Shown: positions 24,806 through 36,620 of the stretch, piece after piece
Position numbering within the stretch: the first letter of the stretch is position 1
Layout of the letters: each line of letters begins with the position of its first letter
Assembly (NCBI GenBank): GCA_963565915.1
Contig: OY751495.1
Span: forward strand, 3,286,001 to 3,350,000
Reading direction: 5' to 3'
DNA: 64,000 bases
Origin: Entoloma clypeatum
Taxonomy: Eukaryota; Basidiomycota; Agaricomycetes; Agaricales; Entolomataceae
Made by a program: the position numbers and the translations under genes
Notes under the pieces: model-generated
What the model was told of the DNA's origin: nothing
The model's database searches: none
Seen by the model: the letters and a program-made list of their open reading frames with translations, nothing else

Positions 24806-26847
24806 ATGAATATTGAACAGTATGTCATTGATACATCCTGACTGGGCACTGCATCAATGGCTCTTTACCAGATTCAGAAAGGCAGGCTATCAAGCCATTG
24901 ACAGGATTTGTGACTATTACTACTCGCTGCAAAGTCTGCCTGTGGTATCCAGTGTCACGCCCGGATATCTTAAACAGATTCTACCTCGTAAGTCTGTCGA
25001 TCCATGCTGCATGCATCGTTGGGCTTACCTCTCCGGCAGACAATCTTCCTGAGAAAGGCGAGGACTTCCAAGTCATTGCTGACGATTACCAGAAATATAT
25101 CATTCCCGGTGAGCTAAACTTCACGACGAAACGGTCGGCTCAGCTCATCTTCGCAATATAGGTTTGACCAACTGGCAACACCCATCGTTTTTTGCATACT
25201 TCCCTGCTGCTTGCACTTTCGAAGCGATGATTGCAGAGTTGTATTCCACGAGTATCTGTAATCCTGGTTTCAACGTACGAGGTCCATCCACTCCACCGCT
25301 TCGATAGACAATTTACAATGAGACAGTGGTCATCAAGTCCAGCGTGCACGGAATTGGAGGCCCTCGTGATGGACTGGGCGGCGCGCCTGTTCGGCTTGAG
25401 CCCTGCATTTTATAACTCCTCCGAGATTGGCGGAGGCGCTTTGCAGGTTTGTGACGTTTTCCAACCCGACTTTCAATAACTCTGAACACATTGCACACAG
25501 ACTACCGCATCCGAATCTGCTCTCATTTCGGTGGTGGCAGCTCGTGCCAGATACCAACGAGAACATCCACAAGTCAAGATGGAAGACTTGGTGATTTACA
25601 CGACGACACAGACACACTCTCTTGGTCTGAAGGCTGGCCTCATCCTGGGACTTTCCGTCCGCGCGCTTGAGGTCACCTCCGAGGATCGATATTCACTACG
25701 GGGAGAGACTCTGCGGCTTGCTTTGGAGGAAGACGAGAAAATGGGCAAAAAGCCTTTCGTACTCAGTAAGGCCTTCATTTTTGGCAATTCTGAATAAATT
25801 CAAACGGACCTGCATAGTCGCCAATGTTGGCACAACTTCGGCTGGTGCTATCGACAATTTTGCGGAGATCCAGCGTGTCGGTAAGCCCGTCTCAGTTCGC
25901 TTTTTTTGTTTAATGCTCAAGAGCAATCAGTTCGAAATCACCCTTCGTTGTGGGTTCACGTAGATGCCGCCTGGGCGGGTGTTGCGCTATCTTGCCCTGA
26001 GAACCGGGAGCTCTGCTATCTGAATGAAATCAACGAATTTGTGGACTCGTTCTGCACGAATTTCCACAAGGTCAGCCTATTCTATTCGCTATTATCCGTA
26101 TCTTACGCCTCGACAGTGGGGTCTGGTCAACTTTGACGCTTCAGCGTTATGGGTTCGAGACCGCAAATATCTTACGGAAGCTCTGGATGTTACTCCTCCA
26201 TTCTTGCGAACGAAGCAGGGTGACACTGGTCAGAATTTATACTCCCTCTTCCTTCGCGTACTCTGGTTGATATCGTATAACAGGAACTGTTGTTGACTAC
26301 AGGAATTGGCAGCTGGCACTGGGGCGTCGTTTCCGTTCGCTCAAACTGTGGTTTGTACTTCGCAGCTTTGGTGTAGAGGGATTCCGAAGGCACATTCGCA
26401 AGGTAAACACTCAAGCTCATCCGGCCCTTATGCCCCTGATACTGACCTACTACACTTGAACAGGCCGTCACCCTAAACCAACAATTTGCCGATCTCGTCA
26501 CACGCTGCGGTGTACTTTCCCTCGTCACTCCCCCCTCCCTGGCACTGAGCGTCTTCCGCATCGACCCCAAACCCACATCGCCAGGCCAGCCCGCCTTTAC
26601 TTCAGAACGTCTGAATGCCATCAACAAGTCCTTTTATGCACGTATCACAGCCAGACGTGACATCCTGCTCACGCAAACGGTCTTGAATGGCGTTTTCTGC
26701 ATACGCTTCGCAGTTGGCGCTGCCCGCACCGAATCACCTCACATCCAGGCGGCATATGACTTGTTGCGGATGGAGGCCGAATTGACGTTGAACCCAAGGC
26801 AACCGATGAAGCGAGTAGCGCAAGTCGAATTCGAGGCGAGGTTGTAA
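24806..26847 (+). CDS. PLP-dependent aromatic-L-amino-acid decarboxylase (tyrosine/tryptophan type)
   Basis: Group II pyridoxal-phosphate decarboxylase, expected to convert an aromatic L-amino acid to the amine plus CO2. The start is the ATG at 24806: MNIEQ splices to [16 protein letters not shown]. Further exons give [55 protein letters not shown] (PLP phosphate region), [30 protein letters not shown] and [14 protein letters not shown] (the aspartate that pairs with the PLP ring). [17 protein letters not shown] holds the PLP-binding lysine, followed by [20 protein letters not shown] and the C-terminal domain ending in TAA at 26845-26847. About ten exons with 50-60 bp introns; all expected motifs are present, so it is probably active. 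Which aromatic substrate is preferred cannot be read from the sequence. Confidence 0.92.
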
Positions 26848-26912
26848 CCCGCTGCGATGGTAATCGGGAAAACTTGGTATACGGACTTTTTCCTTTTTAA
26901 TAATTGGACTCG

Positions 26913-27001
26913 AACTTAAGTATAGTTAGTAACCATTAATTGAGCTAATAAAGAACGACCTGGATCGATGCTAAACAATCCACTAAGAGTATACTTAAGT
27001 T
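26913..27001. repeat. 89-bp inverted-repeat element downstream of the decarboxylase
   Basis: AACTTAAGTATA at 26913-26924 is mirrored by TATACTTAAGTT at 26990-27001, a perfect 12-bp inverted repeat around 65 bp. It begins 65 bp after the decarboxylase stop. It could be a tiny MITE or an RNA hairpin in the 3' UTR. Confidence 0.7.
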
Positions 27002-27683
27002 AAACGAAAATTCCAAGACGATAGCCACTATGGAAGTGATGTCTAACGAAGTGCCAGTGGGTGGTCGCCCAACTGTTCAACGGGCTCCTTCTCTGATGTC
27101 GCCCATGCACAATCCACGAGGTTGCTCACTATTCTCCTTGCTATTCCCCTTCCTTCAAGCTTATTTGGTACCACATACTATTACTACGCAAGGCAATCTC
27201 AGTGAATGATAACAATGTGGGTGCCATGGTGACGCCACCTCGTATACTAATACGATGCGTACTTATTCGCTACCTTAACGTCCGCAGGCACCACGCTTCA
27301 ATTGAATCGACTTCAAGGGTCACCGGGGCAGCCGGACGTCAACACCACCGGACCGCCGAAGGGTCGACCCCTGGTTAATGCAGCTGACAAACCTCAGAGT
27401 CGACTGCTCGCTGTTCAACATCGCGAGCGAAAAATCCACTTCTTCTTCATGTCCCGTTCTTTCAGTTATAGAACAAGACTTATTGCGCTACCCGAGTGCT
27501 CGCGCCCTCGTCGATGCCCTGCTTCCTTTCCCGGTATAGCAACATCTTGACGTTAATCAGCCAGGGTCGACCCCTCAGCGCTTCAAGGGGGAGTTGGCGT
27601 CCCCGGCTGTGCCGGTGACAGGCCCTTGAGGCCTCCGCCATGTCATGCAATTTGCCCAACTCGCTGATTGAACACCCCCCAGG
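27002..27683. other. Intergenic region before the membrane-protein gene
   Basis: Probable promoter region. GGGTCGACCCC occurs at about 27363 and again at about 27568, a self-complementary motif that could be a regulatory site. No gene recognised. Confidence 0.4.
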
Positions 27684-29831
27684 ATGACCCCCAAGTTTCC
27701 TCCAGACGGTTCCCCTCCTGCATCCTTCCCCCTGGGCAACTCATCGTCTTGGACATTATGGGCCCAGTTCTATTGTGTCAACCCCCCCGCAGACTCCTGC
27801 ATTTACGAATACGTCTGTCCGAACGCGGCCATCACTGGAATCGGGCAACAAGTGTCGAGTGAGCTATCTTACATTCTCGACATAGTTGCACGTTAGGTCC
27901 TGATAAAGATGCTGCTCTTCTGCAGCATTCATAACGGAAATCATCTTCAGTAAATCCCGTTTAACTTGCACATCACACCTTCCAGCCTAACGCTCCTTCT
28001 TGCGCTTGCAGCTTTTCTATTGGCTTACTGGCCCAAAAAAATTCGTACGACGATGTATGCCCACTTGGCACTTGTCTTCTCGTCCTATCTTGCCGCCATT
28101 GTTGGCCTAGCGTTACGGCAGGTCACGAAGAATGATGCCATCTTCGTCATTATCATGGTCGCCTCCCCAACCAGCATATATGTTTGGATAACAACGCTTT
28201 TATCCCTTTGGAGGCCGTCTTTATTCCCCGGATCGAACCTGGGCATAAGGCCAGGGGAGATCATCGTCATGAAAGGACTCTGTCTGCTAAGTCTACTGTT
28301 TGAGATCGGGCTTGCCCTCGCCGTGGGGGTTCCCAAATTTGGTGTCAAGTTCAGCCAAGCGGCGTGCTTTCAACATTACTCCGCATATGCGCTGCTGCAA
28401 ATGATATGGCCTGCCGTTGTCTTCGTGCCGCCAGTATTGTTATACTTGCTTTTATGGTTGAACATCACAATTCTCCGAAGAATGGTCCGAAGCAAGGACC
28501 GTCCAATCTCGAGGTATATATAGCCCGAGTCTTTCGCATGAGTCGCTAACATCACCACATAGGACAACAGACGTCGTTGGTTGGCTTCATGGGAGAATTA
28601 CTGACTTCTTACACAATGAAAAGTCAAATTTCGCCGATTTGATAATAGCCATTGTGCAACTTCGGGCGTGGGGAGTGTGGATGCTCCTTCCGAGCTACGT
28701 CGTCTTTGGTCTTGACTTTCTTGTCTTTGCCGGTGCACTCTTTCAATCGGTGAGACGAAGGTGTTTTACCAGAGAGAGCGGGTACGTCTTGGATTCCTTC
28801 TCTCGTTTTCCGACAGAAAATGACATCGCCATAATCTAGGATATGTCTCGCCCTCTGTATCTGGGATGCCGCATTATTGGTTTTGGCCTTTGTACCGGGA
28901 TTACCTTTCAATCTTACGGCTACGTGGGTTGTTTTCCCGATAAATGTGGCCCTCGCCGTGATGGGAGAGGTTGATTTCTTGAGGTACAGCGCGAGCCCAG
29001 CGCTAGTTCGGTGGATGTGGTAAAAGCTGCTCTTTTTTCTTCTGTTGCTTGTCGAGATCTCTGAAACACACTTTGGCTGTCCAGGGCCGTGGGACACGTT
29101 TTCTTGATCGGAACCTGCCTCCTCCTCGCGTTTTTCCCCTTGCCATTCCTCCTGCCGGGCCGGGGCCAGGAGTTTTTGTCGCCTGTAATGTTCGGCGTAC
29201 AAAATTTCTGCTATGGGACTCTCGCAGGCGTGATATCTGGATGGATCGCAGGATTCAAATGGCCAACTACTTCGGAGCGATCTTGGCGCTTGTCTAAGCC
29301 ATATAGAGATCTAATGACGTCTAGAGCGCATCTGCTGAAATTCGGCTTGATCGTTGCGTACCCCAATGTTGTTTGGGTAATTGCAACGCGTGCAGCTGAT
29401 CCGACAAAGTCTGCAGGGAACACATTCGGACAGGTGAAGTGGTCACCGAGCTGTACCGTGATTGTTACTGACCTTTGAGTGAAATCTAGACGTTCTCGAT
29501 TCTTGCCGCTGCAAGTAACGCACTTATCGTGCTTGTCGAGATACGTGATCTCGGAAGGAAGAAGCTGGAAGGGATATTCTTGGCGGTGATCAAATCGGAG
29601 GAGTTGCCTGAAGATGCAGACGTCGATGACAAGGACGCAGTTCAGGTTCGACATCCTTTGCTGCAGGTCGATCCGGGAGGTGCAGAAATTCCTGCGCCTC
29701 GACAAGCCGAGAGCCCAGCTGATGAAGTCTTGCCGCTTCAGCTCTTTGATTCACCTGTTTCCGAGCACGGCGATTTGGGGTTAGTCAATCCAGAGCGGCG
29801 TTCAGAGAAGGTGTCTCGTGCTACGTCCTAG
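27684..29831 (+). CDS. Uncharacterised multi-pass membrane protein
   Basis: Not recognised as a named family. The likely start is the ATG at 27684 (MTPKFPPDGSPPASF). An extracellular-like segment with cysteines (CVNPPADSCIYEYVCPNAA) is followed by hydrophobic helices: LTLLLALAAFLLAYW, LALVFSSYLAAIVGLAL, IFVIIMVASP, CLLSLLFEIGLALAVGV, PAVVFVPPVLLYLLLWL and, in later exons, LLPSYVVFGLDFLVFAGALF, WDAALLVLAFVPGL, FLIGTCLLLAFFPLPFLL, GVISGWIAGF, plus one near VAYPNVVWVIATR. The C-terminal about 100 residues are hydrophilic, rich in D, E, P and Q, and end at TAG 29829-29831. Six or more exons. The splice between the first exon and LTLLLALAAF is not clearly resolved. The topology resembles the many fungus-specific integral membrane proteins of unknown role. 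Confidence 0.72.
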
Positions 29832-30218
29832 TATCTCTGTAGATGAGGATCTACTTTTTACCGAACTCTTTCATTGTATGTGTACTTACATGTATTCCCG
29901 TTATTTCTGAATCACTTGGATACTATACTTGGTCATTATACGTTCATGGTTCCTTGTCCCTATCTGCGTTTCTTGTTGGATAGGAAGTGAAGATCGCGGG
30001 TCGTCGGCTGTGCGGAAATCAGCTTACATAAGCCCACGCGAGAGCCCTCTCCTCGACCTCGAAGTTTGGTCCACAACGCCGCCGAGGCCACACCTCTCCT
30101 CAAACCACCACCACCACCACCACCAGCTTCTGCGTAAACCGTCGCATCCTCTCCCATACGTGAGACCCCCCGATCTCCGCAGAAACCCTGAAAGACACAA
30201 CAAGTAAAGCCACAAAAA

Positions 30219-30892
30219 ATGTCTGAAGAAGAACAACAGCAGCACAACAGCATAAACGACGACGGAGGAGTCAAATCTGAGGATGCCAACGCTCCCATCA
30301 ACATCAAGGTGCGTTGACGTAGCGAGTTTGGCGAACGATGCACTGATCCAATGCGCTTACCCCTCCCCCCCCTTCCTCCCTCCGCCCCCTATGGTTGTTC
30401 TTTGTTCAAAAAAAAAAACACACAAAAACTCGCATCGCCGGGCCGTGTTCTTTATAGGTCGTGAGTTCGACCGGTGAAGAGGTGTTTTTCAAGATCAAGC
30501 GCAGCACGAAGCTCAGCAAGCTCCAAGGCGCCTATGCGAATAAGGTCGGGAAGGACGTCAACAGTATTCGGTGCGCACTTTTCCCCCAACCCCCCCCCAC
30601 CCCCCATCCCCCCCTCGCCTTTGCTGAGCTGAGACATTGGAACAGATTCTTGTACGACGGTGCTCGCATAGCTGATGATGACACCCCTGCAACGCTGGAT
30701 ATGGAGGACAATGGTGCGTTTTTCAAAGCTTTTTTTTTTTTTTTTGCCAAGTGGTCTTGAGTTGACGTTGTTTAATTAGACACCATCGATGTCATGGTAG
30801 AACGTACGTGTGACCTCACTTGCATTCCCTCTCCTCTCCACCCATGTTTTCGTGGCTAACGTGGTCTTACCACAGAGGTCGGCGGCTTTTGA
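30219..30892 (+). CDS. SMT3: SUMO (Smt3-type ubiquitin-like modifier)
   Basis: Small ubiquitin-like modifier that is conjugated to lysines through its C-terminal Gly-Gly. Five exons (30219-30308, 30458-30570, 30646-30713, 30780-30803, 30876-30892) give 103 residues in one frame. A hydrophilic N-terminal tail (MSEEEQQQHNS) leads to INIKVVSSTGEEVFFKIKRS, FLYDGARIADDDTPATLDME, then DTIDVMVE and QVGGF. Only one residue follows the GG, so processing would remove a single phenylalanine. A second, near-identical last exon lies 224 bp downstream (31100-31116) and would give QVGGL instead. The 387 bp upstream hold no other gene. The family call is very strong. Confidence 0.96.
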
Positions 30893-31320
30893 GTTGTCTG
30901 GGGACTCGATCCATTGTAACCTGTATCACCTCATTCCAACCCCCATTTCTACATTATAATGATCTATCTGAACAATGGCGAATCAAATTCTTTTCCACTT
31001 CTCAACGAGGTTTCGTCAACCACGTCGAAGGTTTTATCGTTGACGAGTCGCGAAATACTTTCGGTCCCATTAGATTAACGCTAACATAATCTTGCACAGA
31101 GGTCGGCGGCTTGTGAGTTGTCTGGGGACTGAAAAACAAGACCTGTGTCACCTTATCCAACGCCATTTCTCTGAACAATGGCGAATCAAATCCTCCCACT
31201 TCCAACGTGGTTAGACAGTACACATGACGGGAAAACACATTGAAGCTTTTTGTCCCAGAGTCGCGAAACGCTGACTCCATCGACATTACAACCTCATCCC
31301 ATTAGATTAACATTAATTCA
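30868..31320 (+). repeat. Tandem duplication of the SUMO last exon and 3' flank
   Basis: Two direct copies offset by 224 bp: 30868-31090 and 31091-31320. Both contain an acceptor (CCACAG or GCACAG), the exon start AGGTCGGCGGCTT, a stop, GAGTTGTCTGGGGACT, GAACAATGGCGAATCAAAT, GAGTCGCGAAA and CCCATTAGATTAAC. The second copy has diverged by substitutions and small deletions, but its acceptor, Gly-Gly codons and stop are intact. It sits in what would be the SUMO 3' UTR. Confidence 0.88.
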
Positions 31321-31473
31321 TAGCGCTAGCATACCAAAGCACGAAAATAACTAAAGACGGTATCGTTTATCGCATATAAGAAACAGCAACGAAAACAAGA
31401 AAGCCGAGAGAAAGAGAGAAGGAAAAATGTAAAAATCTAAGAGACAGAGAGAGAAAGCCAACAGAGACCACGC

Positions 31474-34400
31474 CTATGGGCCTACTACCCTCCCCTTTCC
31501 CTTCCCACTGCCAACCCTCCCCAACATCCGCTTCGCCTTCGAATACTCTTCATCCTCCTCGCTCGAATCCTCCCACACGTCCTCCCATGCCTTCACCTCC
31601 TTCTCCTTGAGGTTCCTCTTCTTCACCATGCCGCCATGCTTCTCCTTCTCCTTCCCCTTCTCCGTGCTCTTCATCACGGTGTGCGTCCGCTCCTTCCCTT
31701 CCTCTCGGTACCAACTCCCGTGCCCATTCCCGTTCCCATTCACCTCCCTCCTCTTCGTCGTCCTCCTCCTCCTCTCACCCACCCCTTCCTCTTCCTCCTC
31801 CTCCTCCTCTGAATCACCATACACCACAGGCGGGGGATCCGGCGAAAACGTAGGCTGCAACGACACCCGCACGCTCTTCCGCTTCCTCTCCCTCTCCCTT
31901 CCCTCCCGCTCCCCTCCCTCTTCCTCCCCATTCACCGTGACATACCCATCATCCCTCCGCCGCTCATTCTCATTCTCATACTCCCGCTCATTCCCTTTCG
32001 GAGGCGCGAACATCTCTTCCTCTTCCTCTTCCTCCTTTTCCTTTCCTTTTCCATTCACGCCACCACCACCAGCAGGATCCAAAAACACCTCCAAGCCCGT
32101 CTCATACGACGACACCGACGCTCCACCATCGCTTTCCCCCCCGCCATCCTCTCCCTCCTTCTTCTTTCCCCCCTCCCCATTCTTCGTCGTCGTCGTCCCA
32201 TCCAGCGACGCCCTACCCCGCCTAAAAAGCGGCCGCCGCACCGCTTCCCCAAGCTCCACCTTCCTCACCGGCACAGGCGACGGCGTCCGGCTGCGCTTCA
32301 GCGCGCTCCGCAGAGGCGACTTGGCAGGCCTGCTGGTGCTTCCCGAAGCCGCCGGTGCAGGCGCGAGAAACGCGGAGGAGGAAGAGGAAGAGACCATCGT
32401 CGTGGTCATGATCGTAGTCCCTTGCTTGTGCAGCTCTTGATTGTGTTCTTGTCGTCGTTGACGCACCACCGCAGGTTTTGGCTGATGGTCCACAAGAAGC
32501 CGATCGCGGCTCGACGACCTGCCCCTCCCCCTTTCGCCCTCCTCCCCTCCACCGTCCACCCCCTCCCCCCTCTTATCATCATCCTCCTCCCCTTTCCTCC
32601 CCTCTCTCTGCTTCACCCCCCTCGTCACACCCTCCACAACACTCAACAAATTCATCGCCCCCGGATCAGGGTACAAATGCCTGTACTTCTCCTTCTCCTT
32701 CTCCTTCTCCCTATCATGCTTCTCCTTCTCCTTCTCTCTGTCATCCTTCTCCTTCTCCACCGACGTACGCCAAACATCATGCTTATCATTATCCACCGAC
32801 ACATGCCGTGTATGCCTCCCCATCCCACCCCCCTTTGCAAACGCAGACACGAACACCACAGGCGCAGGTGCAGGTACACCCGCAGAGCCAACAGGCGGGA
32901 CAGACGCCGACCTTCGGTGGTGCACATACGCTCCGGACCCGGGCCTGCGCTGCGTCGTCCCACTGGCAGCAGCAGCAGCAGCAGCAGGAGAAGCAGTAGT
33001 AGGAGCAGTAGCACCACCACCAACAGGCAACGAGCTCGACCCAGAAAATTTCACCCCATCAACCGCTATCGCATCCTGAGCCTGAGCCTGAGTCTGAGCC
33101 TGAGCAGACACAGGCTCTTTCTTCTTCTTCTTCAAAGACGACGACCTCTCCACCGTCGTCACCCCATCATGTGCAGGAACAGACCCAGACCCAGACCCAG
33201 ACCCAGCAAACGGCGGAGGCTTCTTCCTCGTCAAAGACGACGACCGCGACGCCGTCCCACCACCACCACCCTCAGCTGCAGGCGGCACAGGCGGCGGCGG
33301 GCCCATAGGCGGCGGCGGCACGTTGAACACCGGTGCATGATGAGGAGGGTGGTGGTGGTGGCTCCCACCCACACCCACACTTACACTCGCGCTCCGGCCC
33401 CGACCCATACCCATACCCATACCCATGCCCATACCGAGCAACCCGCCTCTTGTGGGCGTACCCGCAAAATGGGGGGCCTTCTTCTTCTCCTTCTCCTTCT
33501 CCTTCTTCTCGGGACTGCTCGACGCCGATACCGACACCGACATCGACCCCTGTTGTGCCGGGCGTTTCTTCAGCTTCCTCCCCTGATACGCCGTCGCTTC
33601 CCGCTGCATCATCCCCAGTCCCAGGTCGATCTGCGATTGCGATTGTGGCGAGCCCGGTAATTGTCCTCGTCCCTCCTGATGGTGGTGTTGTTGGTGGTGT
33701 TCGCCCGCACCCAAAGATACGAAAACAGGTCCGGCGTCACTCGCCGTCCGCCTCCTCCTCCTGGGTGGTGCGTCATCTTTCGCCTTCCCTTTGTCCTTAT
33801 CTTCTTCCTTGTCCCTGTCCTTGTCTTGTTTCCCCCGCATCTGAGAAAAAGCCACCCCATCCTCGTCATCATCATCACTCCCCTCCACCCGGCTCAACGC
33901 CTTCAAGTTCCTGTCCGTCCTCGTCTCCCATCTGCCACTCGCACTCACACTCGCAGCAAGGTTCGCACCCCCGTTGTGATCATCATGATGCCTAAACAGG
34001 TGGGACAGCATCCCCGGCTTCTTCTCTTTCTCTTTTTCCTGCTGGTCAGAGGAAACCACCCCCAAGGCCCGCGGGGAGGAGACCGGAGACCGTGACTGTG
34101 ACTGTTGCTGTTGCTGTTGTTGCCCATGATGATGATGATGTCCAAAGATGCCCCTCAAGCTCCCAAAGAACGCGTTCGACGTCCGTCGCTTTCTCTTTTC
34201 TTCCGCGACTGGCCCGAGCTGAGTTTGAGTTTGAGTCTGAGTCTGAGTCTGCTGATGCGTGGGAGACGGAGGGGGTCCCCTCCCAAACGCCATGAACGAC
34301 GTCCGGCTGCCGTTGACAACAACACCACCACCCGCAGTCGTCGTCGTTGTCGTCGTCGTGGCAGGGTGGGGTGGTCTTTGTTCCGTGTCGGTGGAAAACC

Positions 34401-35576
34401 GCGGGTTCTCGATGACTTGGAGGTTATGAGGCTGCGGGTCGTCCGCGCTTGACCCGTCTTCTTCTTCTTCTTCTTCTTGTGGCTGCTCTACGTATGAAAG
34501 CCGCCTTGAGAGATCCTCTTCTGTGATGCGCCGGGAGAGGATGTGGCGGGGGGTGATGGGGGAGGCAGAGGCGGTAGGTGGTGGAGGTGGTGGTGGAAGG
34601 GGGGGCGGAGAAGCGGGGACAGAGGCAGAGACAGGGGAAGGGGCAGAAGCGTACAGGAGGTTGTAGGCATGGTCTACATCCGAAATAGCATGCGCAGGGG
34701 GGATCGGAATCTTGACGTCGGGAAACACCGAGCGGGCATCGAGGCCGGGGCCAGCGAGGTTGAGATGGGTCTGGGAGGCGGACTGGGAGGGGGCGAGGGA
34801 CGACAGCTCGGACGAGGACAGCTGGCTGAAGCGGGGGTCGCTTGGGAGGGGTTTCGTGGCGGTGTCGACGACGCCCAGTGCGCTCAGCGTTCGGAGGGCT
34901 TCTTTGCCCATCTCGCCCCACACCCAGCCGCAGTCGACCATGGCGTTGCAGCGGAGGGCCATGCCTTCTCTGAAGGCGGCTGTCCGTCGGACTTCGAGGT
35001 CGCGCTCTTTGGCGGCGAGGTGGGTCTCGCAGGCTTGGAGCTCGGCTTGAGCGGTGGAGAGCTTTCCGGAGGTGGACAGGGGGAGGGAGGAGGCCAGAGA
35101 GAGGGAGGAGGCGGAGGAGGGCCATGGCCCGCTGTGAGAGGTGACACCCGGGGTAGAGTATGAGGTGTACATGCTCCGGGACGGTTTGTGGGATTTCGAC
35201 GCTTTCAAAAGACGGGTTACACTGTAGCAGATTTTAAAAGTATGAGCTTAATATAATTAAGAGTGACGGACAGAATTTCTCGGTCACGGAGGATGGTGCC
35301 GATCTCGTCTTCGAGATCCTTGAGCGCTTTGAGGTGGTCTCTGCACCCGTCTACGGACATGGCATACCGGCGGAGAGCCTCGTCGGCGGTGGCCAGGAAG
35401 CCGGCGACGGTGAGGATGACATGGGAGGCTGGGGGAGAGGATGCGGCGGCATAGGCAGAGAAAGAGGCGAGGGAGGTGTGTGAGTGGTCGAGGAGGGCGG
35501 TGAGGTGCTTCGAGTATTCCTTCTCTTGTGCAAGAAGGTTCGTTAGCAGACGAGAGTCGGGTGCCCGATGGACCAT
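31474..35576 (-). CDS. Large low-complexity protein with N-terminal helical (possibly BAR-like) region
   Basis: Two exons, 35576-35272 and 35221-31474, give 1350 residues. The ATG at 35576 opens MVHRAPDSRLLTNLLAQEKE; the intron joins DREIL to VTRLLKASKSHKPS. The first about 190 residues are helical and conserved-looking (AQAELQACETHLAAKERDLE, FREGMALRCNAMVDCGWVWG), a pattern that suggests a BAR- or Ivy1-like lipid-binding helix bundle. That is an inference from helix pattern only. The remainder is disordered and built of coding microsatellites: proline runs, threonine runs, TQTQ, HHHH, QQQQ, KEKEKEKE, MGMGMG, GSGSGS, AQAQAQ and acidic EEEEEE blocks. The opposite strand shows long open frames caused only by this composition. 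No enzyme motif seen. TATATA about 65 bp upstream on this strand may be the promoter. Confidence 0.8.
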
Positions 35577-35805
35577 GGACGCATGAAACTCGATTCTTCG
35601 TCACCACGTGGCTCTCTGCGTCACCGATCACCGATCATTCATATATAAAAACAAAACAAAACATCCTCATGCTCTCCAGTGACGGTCGCATAATGCTTCC
35701 CACGAACATTCAAGACCATGACCAGCCTCAAGAAATCAATGTCGTTGGTCTTAAGAAGTTCATTGGACGAACAAACCTGGAACAAACAACCGTGTCCATA
35801 GTACA

Positions 35806-36405
35806 TACACTGTCCAAGGTCCGGTCCAGACCAGGTCTGACCTGCTAAAAGACATTTTTTACCTGTAAAGTTTCAAAAATTAGTTTTACTAGTGCAACGG
35901 CATATATTGTGCTGCTACATGTGGCTTGAGAATGTAAGTAAGCAGAAACACTTGTTTTGAGACAAAAAAACAGTCAAACATGGTTGGAGATAGTCAAAGA
36001 AACATTGAAAAAGAAGAAACATATGACCATTTGCAGAAAAGGCTGACCCAACATGTCGTGTCAACATTATCAACAATGATGCATCATCATTTGTCACTCA
36101 TGTGACCAATCAAACATTGGTTGTTGTCGCATTCGTCATGCTGGCAACAGGTGAAATTTCTGGTTCTGGTCTCCTATGATACAGTATGTACACCATGTAT
36201 TTGACTAACATCTAGTGCTCCTGGGCCAAGCCACCAACAGGCAGTCCTCACAGGTCCGGACCTGGTTCAGGTCCACTCCTTGCCTGGACCTGGACCTGCT
36301 GTTGTGGTCCGGTCCAGCATTTAGGTGAACCTGGACTGGACCTGTGAGGGTCAGACCAGGACCGGACCCGGGTCAGCAGGTCCTGCCCAGACCTTGGACA
36401 GTGTA
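35806..36405. mobile_element. Non-autonomous hAT-like element, 600 bp
   Basis: Perfect 16-bp terminal inverted repeats: TACACTGTCCAAGGTC at 35806-35821 and its complement at 36390-36405. Flanks ATAGTACA (35798-35805) and ATAGCACA (36406-36413) form an 8-bp target-site duplication with one mismatch. Both ends are rich in GGTCCGGTCC/GGTCTGACC-type subterminal repeats. No coding capacity. Confidence 0.82.
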
Positions 36406-36620
36406 ATAGCACATACATATATAGCATATCAAAGACCAGAGGGTGTTGGTCTGGGGACCTCGAAGCTTCAAGTTGTCTGCCCCAATCCCCACCCCCACGG
36501 CCGCCTGCCAATATCAACCATGACACAACAGCATGAATGGCCGCCCAAGATGCCACCTCAGACAGCCAGCATGTTCTCCAGTGTTGTACATGCCAGAACA
36601 AATTGGGCAGATGATATGCA

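Noticed and set aside
31607..35163. Long plus-strand open frames opposite the low-complexity gene
   Set aside because: They are mirror effects of coding repeats on the minus strand; no plausible start, intron or family feature.
35808..36403. TA target duplication (mariner-type) for the 600-bp MITE
   Set aside because: Including TA in the terminal repeat gives a 16-bp perfect match and leaves an 8-bp duplication with one mismatch, which fits hAT better than a 2-bp TA.
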